NCBI GenBank assembly: GCA_018715025.1
Contig: DVMK01000032.1
Location: forward strand, 1 to 16,901
Length of the DNA: 16,901 nt
Reading direction: 5' to 3'
Source of the DNA: Candidatus Caccousia avistercoris
Lineage (GTDB): Bacteria; Bacillota; Clostridia; Oscillospirales; Acutalibacteraceae
Both the position numbers and the translations under genes were made by a program. The notes beneath the pieces were generated by a model, which was not told where the DNA came from, made no database searches, and worked only from the letters and a program-made list of their open reading frames with translations. Shown here in pieces: positions 13,821-16,901 of this stretch (the stretch's first letter is position 1; each line of letters starts with the position of its first letter).

Positions 13821-13842
13821 AACTCGTCACCCTTTCCCGCAG

Positions 13843-13859
13843 GGCCGCCCCGGGCGGCC
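13843..13859 (-). promoter_or_regulatory. Hairpin in the zapA leader
   Basis: GGCCGCC (13843-13849), loop CCG, GGCGGCC (13853-13859) form a perfect 7-bp stem between the promoter and the zapA Shine-Dalgarno. No U-tract follows, so it is not a terminator. Together with the TTG start it may keep zapA translation low; this is inference. Confidence 0.45.
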
Positions 13860-13877
13860 GGCCGTCTGTTTCCCTTT

Positions 13878-13906
13878 ATTATAAACGATCCGCTCCTGTT
13901 TCGGAA
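13878..13906 (-). promoter_or_regulatory. Sigma-A type promoter of the zapA operon
   Basis: On the minus strand a perfect -10 TATAAT (13883-13878) follows a weak -35 TTCCGA (13906-13901) with 17-nt spacing. The start is expected near 13871, about 50 nt upstream of the zapA TTG. It is the only good promoter seen for the six-gene operon. Confidence 0.65.
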
Positions 13907-13973
13907 GCCCTGCGCCCCATTTTCCACAGAAATCTTTCCCCGCCCTGGCCCTCCCAGTCACATTCTGATTTGA

Positions 13974-13994
13974 ATTTGTATAAAATATACAAAT
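13974..13994. promoter_or_regulatory. AT-rich perfect dyad between divergent promoters (candidate operator)
   Basis: ATTTGTATA-AAA-TATACAAAT is a 9-bp perfect inverted repeat with a 3-nt centre in the gap between the zapA and glgP promoters. It is not followed by a clean U-tract, and no gene ends nearby. This fits a protein-binding site better than a terminator. The factor is unknown. Confidence 0.45.
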
Positions 13995-14116
13995 ATCGGG
14001 CGGTTTTTGAAAGTAAAGAGGAGAAGCGGATGTTTGTGCAACTTTGCTCAAAATCCCGCTTTATAATCCACAAAACAGAGAAATCGGCGCTTTTTGGAAT
14101 CTGGCCCTCCTGGGAA

Positions 14117-14145
14117 TTGAAATCTGGCAAAATACGGCTTATAAT
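14117..14145 (+). promoter_or_regulatory. Sigma-A type promoter of glgP
   Basis: -35 TTGAAA (14117-14122), 17-nt spacer, perfect -10 TATAAT (14140-14145). The start near 14152 gives a leader of about 74 nt. The leader contains a GC-rich hairpin (about 14187-14206, GCGCC...GGCGC) just before the GGAGG of glgP. The rest of the 13821-14225 gap shows no gene. Confidence 0.8.
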
Positions 14146-14225
14146 ATACATAATCCACAAATTGAACCTGCAACATCAAAACCTGCGCCGCCCCAGGGGG
14201 GCGCGGGGATTATGGAGGCTGATTT

Positions 14226-16745
14226 ATGAATTACACCATGTCTGTCGGGAAGATCAAGGCGGAGATCGAAAGCCGCCTGCAGCACAATTTCGGCGTCACC
14301 CCGGAAAACGCCACCGACGACCACTATTACAAGGCGGTGGCCCTCATCATTTCAGACCTGCTGTGCAAGGGGCGCTCTGAGACGAAGGCCGCGGCGGAGA
14401 AAACCCACACCAAGCAGATTTATTACCTGTGCATGGAGTTCCTCATGGGCCGTTCCCTGAAGAACAACCTGTTCAACCTGGGCCTGGAGCAGAGCTTCCG
14501 CGAGGCGCTGGGCGAAATGGGCATTAAGCTGGATAACCTGTACGAGCAGGAGCCGGACGCGGGCCTGGGGAACGGCGGCCTGGGCCGCCTGGCCGCCTGC
14601 TTTATGGACGCCATGGCCACCCAGGGCTACCCGGCCATTGGGTATTCGCTGCGGTACGAGTACGGCATCTTCCGCCAGAAGCTGGTGGACGGCTGGCAGA
14701 CGGAAATGCCCGACTTCTGGCTGCCCGGCGGCAAGGTCTGGCTGCAGGAGGTGCCGGAAAAGGGCGTAGAGGTTCACTTCGACGGCCACATTGAAGAAAG
14801 CTGGAACAACCAGTACCATGTGGTGAACCACAAGGACTACACCAACGTGATCGCCGTGCCCTACGACATGTACGTTTCCGGCTACGACGGGCGCTGCGTG
14901 GCGAAGCTGCGCATCTGGGCGGCCCGTTCCCCCGAATTCGACATGAAGATGTTCAACTCCGGCAATTACATGCGTGCCATGGAGCAGAACGCCATGGCCG
15001 AGATTATCACCAAGGTGCTGTACCCGGAGGACAACCACATCGAGGGCAAGAGCCTGCGGCTCACCCAGCAGTATTTCCTGGTTTCGGCCACCATTCAGGA
15101 CATTGTGCGCCGCCACCTGTTCAAGTACAGCACCCTTGACAACCTGCCCGACGTGGCCGCCATTCATTTGAACGACACCCACCCGGTGCTGGCCGTGCCC
15201 GAGCTTATGCGCATTATGCTGGACGAGTGCGGCTACGGCTGGGACGCCGCCTGGGACATTGTGACCCGCACCATCGCCTACACCAACCACACGGTTATGA
15301 GCGAGGCGCTGGAGTGCTGGGGCCAGGATATGTTCAAGCTGCGCCTGCCCCGCATTTACCAGATTGTGGAAGAGATCAACCGCCGCTTCTGCGCCAGCAT
15401 GCACGACATGGGCGTGGACGGCTACAAGGTGGGCCGCATGGCGCCCCTGAACGACGGCTATGTGAAGATGGCCAACCTGGCGGTGGTGGGCTCTCACAGC
15501 GTGAACGGCGTTTCGGCCCTGCACACCGACATTCTGAAGCAGACGGTGTTCCACGACTTCTACACCGAAATGCCCCAGAAGTTCCAGAACGTGACCAACG
15601 GCATCGCCCACCGGCGCTGGCTGAACCAGAGCAACCCAGAGCTGGCCGCCCTGCTCACCGAGCTCATCGGCCCCGGGTACATTCTGGACGCCGCCCAGCT
15701 GCAGAAGCTGGCTGCCTACCGGGACGACCCTGCCGTGCTGCGCCGCCTGCAGGAGATTAAGCACAACAACAAGGTGCGCCTGGCCCAGTATATCAAAGAG
15801 GCCAACGGGGTGGAAATCAACCCCGACTCCATCTTCGACGTGCAGGTGAAGCGCATGCACGAGTACAAGCGCCAGCACCTGAACGCCCTGCACATTCTCA
15901 GCGAATACCTGTGGCTGCGGGACAATCCCGACGCGGACTACACCCCCCACACCTATATTTTCGGCGCCAAGGCCGCCGCGGGCTACTACTTTGCCAAGCA
16001 GATGATCCGCTTCATTGTGAAGCTCAGCGAGGTCATCAACAACGACCCGCGGGTGAACCAGAAGCTGAAGGTGGTTTATGTGGAGGATTACCGTGTCACC
16101 CTGGCAGAGCTGATGATCCCCGCCGCGGACATTTCCGAGCAGATTTCCCTGGCCGGTACCGAGGCCAGCGGCACCAGCAACATGAAATTCATGATCAACG
16201 GCGCCGTCACCCTGGGCACCCTGGACGGGGCCAACGTGGAAATCCACGAGGCGGTGGGCGACGAGAACCTGATCCTCTTCGGCATGACCACCCCCCAGGT
16301 GAACGAGCTGAAAAAGCAGGGCTACCACCCGGAGATCATCGCCGAGAACAACCCCGAGATCAACCGGGCCCTGCGGGAGCTGAGCCGCGGCCTGAACGGG
16401 GTGGACTTCCACGACATGGTGAATTCCCTGCGCACCAGCGACCCCTACATGGTGCTGGCGGACTTCGACTCCTACTGCAAGGCCCAGAAGAAGGCCCAGC
16501 AGCTGTACCGGGACCAGGAGGCCTGGCAGCGCATGTGCCTGGTGAACATCGCCCAGGCAGGCCGCTTCGCGGCGGACCGCGCCATTCGGGAATACGCCAA
16601 AAATATTTGGGACGCCTCCCCCCTGCCGGCCCTGAGAGAGCCGGAAAAGGAGGCCAAGGCGGAAAAGGCCCCAGTGAAGAAGGCAGCCCCCGCCAAGGCG
16701 GAGAAAAAGTCTCTTCTGCGCAGGGGCAAGGGTTCTGACAAATAA
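14226..16745 (+). CDS. glgP: Glycogen phosphorylase
   Basis: 839 aa. A PLP-dependent GT35 enzyme that releases glucose-1-phosphate from the non-reducing ends of glycogen or maltodextrin; cytosolic. Motifs visible are YYLCMEFLMGRSLKNNL (residues 66-82), GLGNGGLGRLAACFMDAMAT (about 113-132), HLNDTHP and TNHTVMSEALECW. VKRMHEYKRQHLN and the PLP signature EASGTSNMKFMINGAVTLGTLDGANVE, with the PLP Lys at 654, complete the set. ATG 14226 has GGAGG 7 nt upstream. The last 36 residues (804-839) are a Lys/Ala/Pro/Glu-rich tail (KEAKAEKAPVKK...SLLRRGKGSDK) beyond the usual enzyme end. No other glg gene is adjacent, so it is probably a single-gene unit with its own promoter and terminator. Confidence 0.97.
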   Translation: MNYTMSVGKIKAEIESRLQHNFGVTPENATDDHYYKAVALIISDLLCKGRSETKAAAEKTHTKQIYYLCMEFLMGRSLKNNLFNLGLEQSFREALGEMGIKLDNLYEQEPDAGLGNGGLGRLAACFMDAMATQGYPAIGYSLRYEYGIFRQKLVDGWQTEMPDFWLPGGKVWLQEVPEKGVEVHFDGHIEESWNNQYHVVNHKDYTNVIAVPYDMYVSGYDGRCVAKLRIWAARSPEFDMKMFNSGNYMRAMEQNAMAEIITKVLYPEDNHIEGKSLRLTQQYFLVSATIQDIVRRHLFKYSTLDNLPDVAAIHLNDTHPVLAVPELMRIMLDECGYGWDAAWDIVTRTIAYTNHTVMSEALECWGQDMFKLRLPRIYQIVEEINRRFCASMHDMGVDGYKVGRMAPLNDGYVKMANLAVVGSHSVNGVSALHTDILKQTVFHDFYTEMPQKFQNVTNGIAHRRWLNQSNPELAALLTELIGPGYILDAAQLQKLAAYRDDPAVLRRLQEIKHNNKVRLAQYIKEANGVEINPDSIFDVQVKRMHEYKRQHLNALHILSEYLWLRDNPDADYTPHTYIFGAKAAAGYYFAKQMIRFIVKLSEVINNDPRVNQKLKVVYVEDYRVTLAELMIPAADISEQISLAGTEASGTSNMKFMINGAVTLGTLDGANVEIHEAVGDENLILFGMTTPQVNELKKQGYHPEIIAENNPEINRALRELSRGLNGVDFHDMVNSLRTSDPYMVLADFDSYCKAQKKAQQLYRDQEAWQRMCLVNIAQAGRFAADRAIREYAKNIWDASPLPALREPEKEAKAEKAPVKKAAPAKAEKKSLLRRGKGSDK

Positions 16746-16761
16746 AGCGCAAAAAAACAGC

Positions 16762-16815
16762 AGCGCCGCCCCGCGGCCGGGAATGGTTCCCGGCGCGCGG
16801 GGCGGCGCTTTCTTT
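16762..16815 (+). terminator. Very strong intrinsic terminator of glgP, possibly bidirectional
   Basis: AGCGCCGCCCCGCG (16762-16775) pairs with CGCGGGGCGGCGCT (16796-16809). Inside, GCCGGGAA (16776-16783) pairs with TTCCCGGC (16787-16794), leaving a TGG loop and one bulged G. TTTCTTT follows on the plus strand. A run of seven A at 16751-16757 gives seven U after a 4-nt gap on the minus strand, so it may also serve a convergent transcript. Confidence 0.9.
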
Positions 16816-16900
16816 AAGGCAATACCGCACAGAAAAGCTCCGGCACGCCGCTCAGTCCCTTTGCCAGATAGACATAAGTTTTCTCCGTCGTCCACCCGGC
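16814..16900 (-). CDS. Possible 3' end of a convergent gene, cut by the window edge
   Basis: On the minus strand an open frame without a start enters from the right edge and ends at TAA (16816-16814). It encodes about 28 residues including WTTEKTYVYLAKGLSG and ending AVLP. The stop lies immediately before the shared hairpin and its U7 tract, as expected for a convergent gene. The TEKTYVYLAKGL stretch faintly recalls the C-terminal half of Nudix ADP-ribose pyrophosphatases, but too little is present to name it. Other minus frames are either closed or run against glgP. Confidence 0.35.
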   Translation of the reverse strand, partial: AGWTTEKTYVYLAKGLSGVPELFCAVLP

Positions 16901-16901
16901 G

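Noticed and set aside
13970..14380. Plus-strand open frame, possible leader gene; the ATG at 14030 has GAGGAG upstream
   Set aside because: It overlaps the glgP promoter and 155 bases of glgP in another frame, has no recognisable product, and lies mostly upstream of the inferred glgP start site.

Overview
The window looks like chromosomal DNA of a GC-rich Clostridia member, most likely Oscillospirales/Ruminococcaceae (relatives of Faecalibacterium, Gemmiger or Subdoligranulum). This rests on three things: the low-GC Gram-positive regulation (a T-box leader, sigma-A type promoters with 17-nt spacers, strong AGGAGG-type ribosome binding sites), the gene order mreB-mreC-mreD-PBP2-minD-mgsA known from Clostridia, and a HisRS carrying the Cys-rich segment usual in that class. 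The placement is an inference from content; no rRNA is present.

Layout. Positions 1-668 hold no gene. They contain a long intergenic repeat (R1), a run of perfect hairpins and a 24-bp direct repeat. From 669 to 8571 all genes lie on the minus strand. Read in the direction of transcription they are mreB, tandem terminators, mreC-mreD-mrdA (PBP2), minD-mgsA with its own promoter, and a His-specific T-box riboswitch followed by hisS. This block combines the elongasome scaffold and its transpeptidase with a divergent MinD, an altered methylglyoxal-synthase homologue and a tRNA synthetase. From 8572 to 9429 there is a second gene-free stretch. It carries the mreB promoter, a GC-rich cruciform-like element and two more copies (R2, R3) of the repeat.

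Positions 9430-13820 are a tight six-gene minus-strand operon: zapA, a U32-family protein, a small membrane protein, dut, a DUF4321 protein and maf. Three junctions overlap by 4 nt. The operon joins cell-division (ZapA), nucleotide-pool sanitation (dUTPase, Maf pyrophosphatase) and RNA-modification-type (U32) functions. A divergent regulatory region (13821-14225) separates it from glgP on the plus strand. glgP ends in a very strong terminator that a convergent gene at the right edge may share.

The core genes are ordinary housekeeping genes. The least explained feature is the interspersed repeat family R1/R2/R3. Its stem-loops keep pairing through compensatory base changes, so it is a candidate structured RNA or DNA element. 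Other points of interest are the methylglyoxal-synthase homologue that lacks the active-site His, the MinD without an obvious membrane-targeting helix or Min partners, and the terminators inside the mre cluster.
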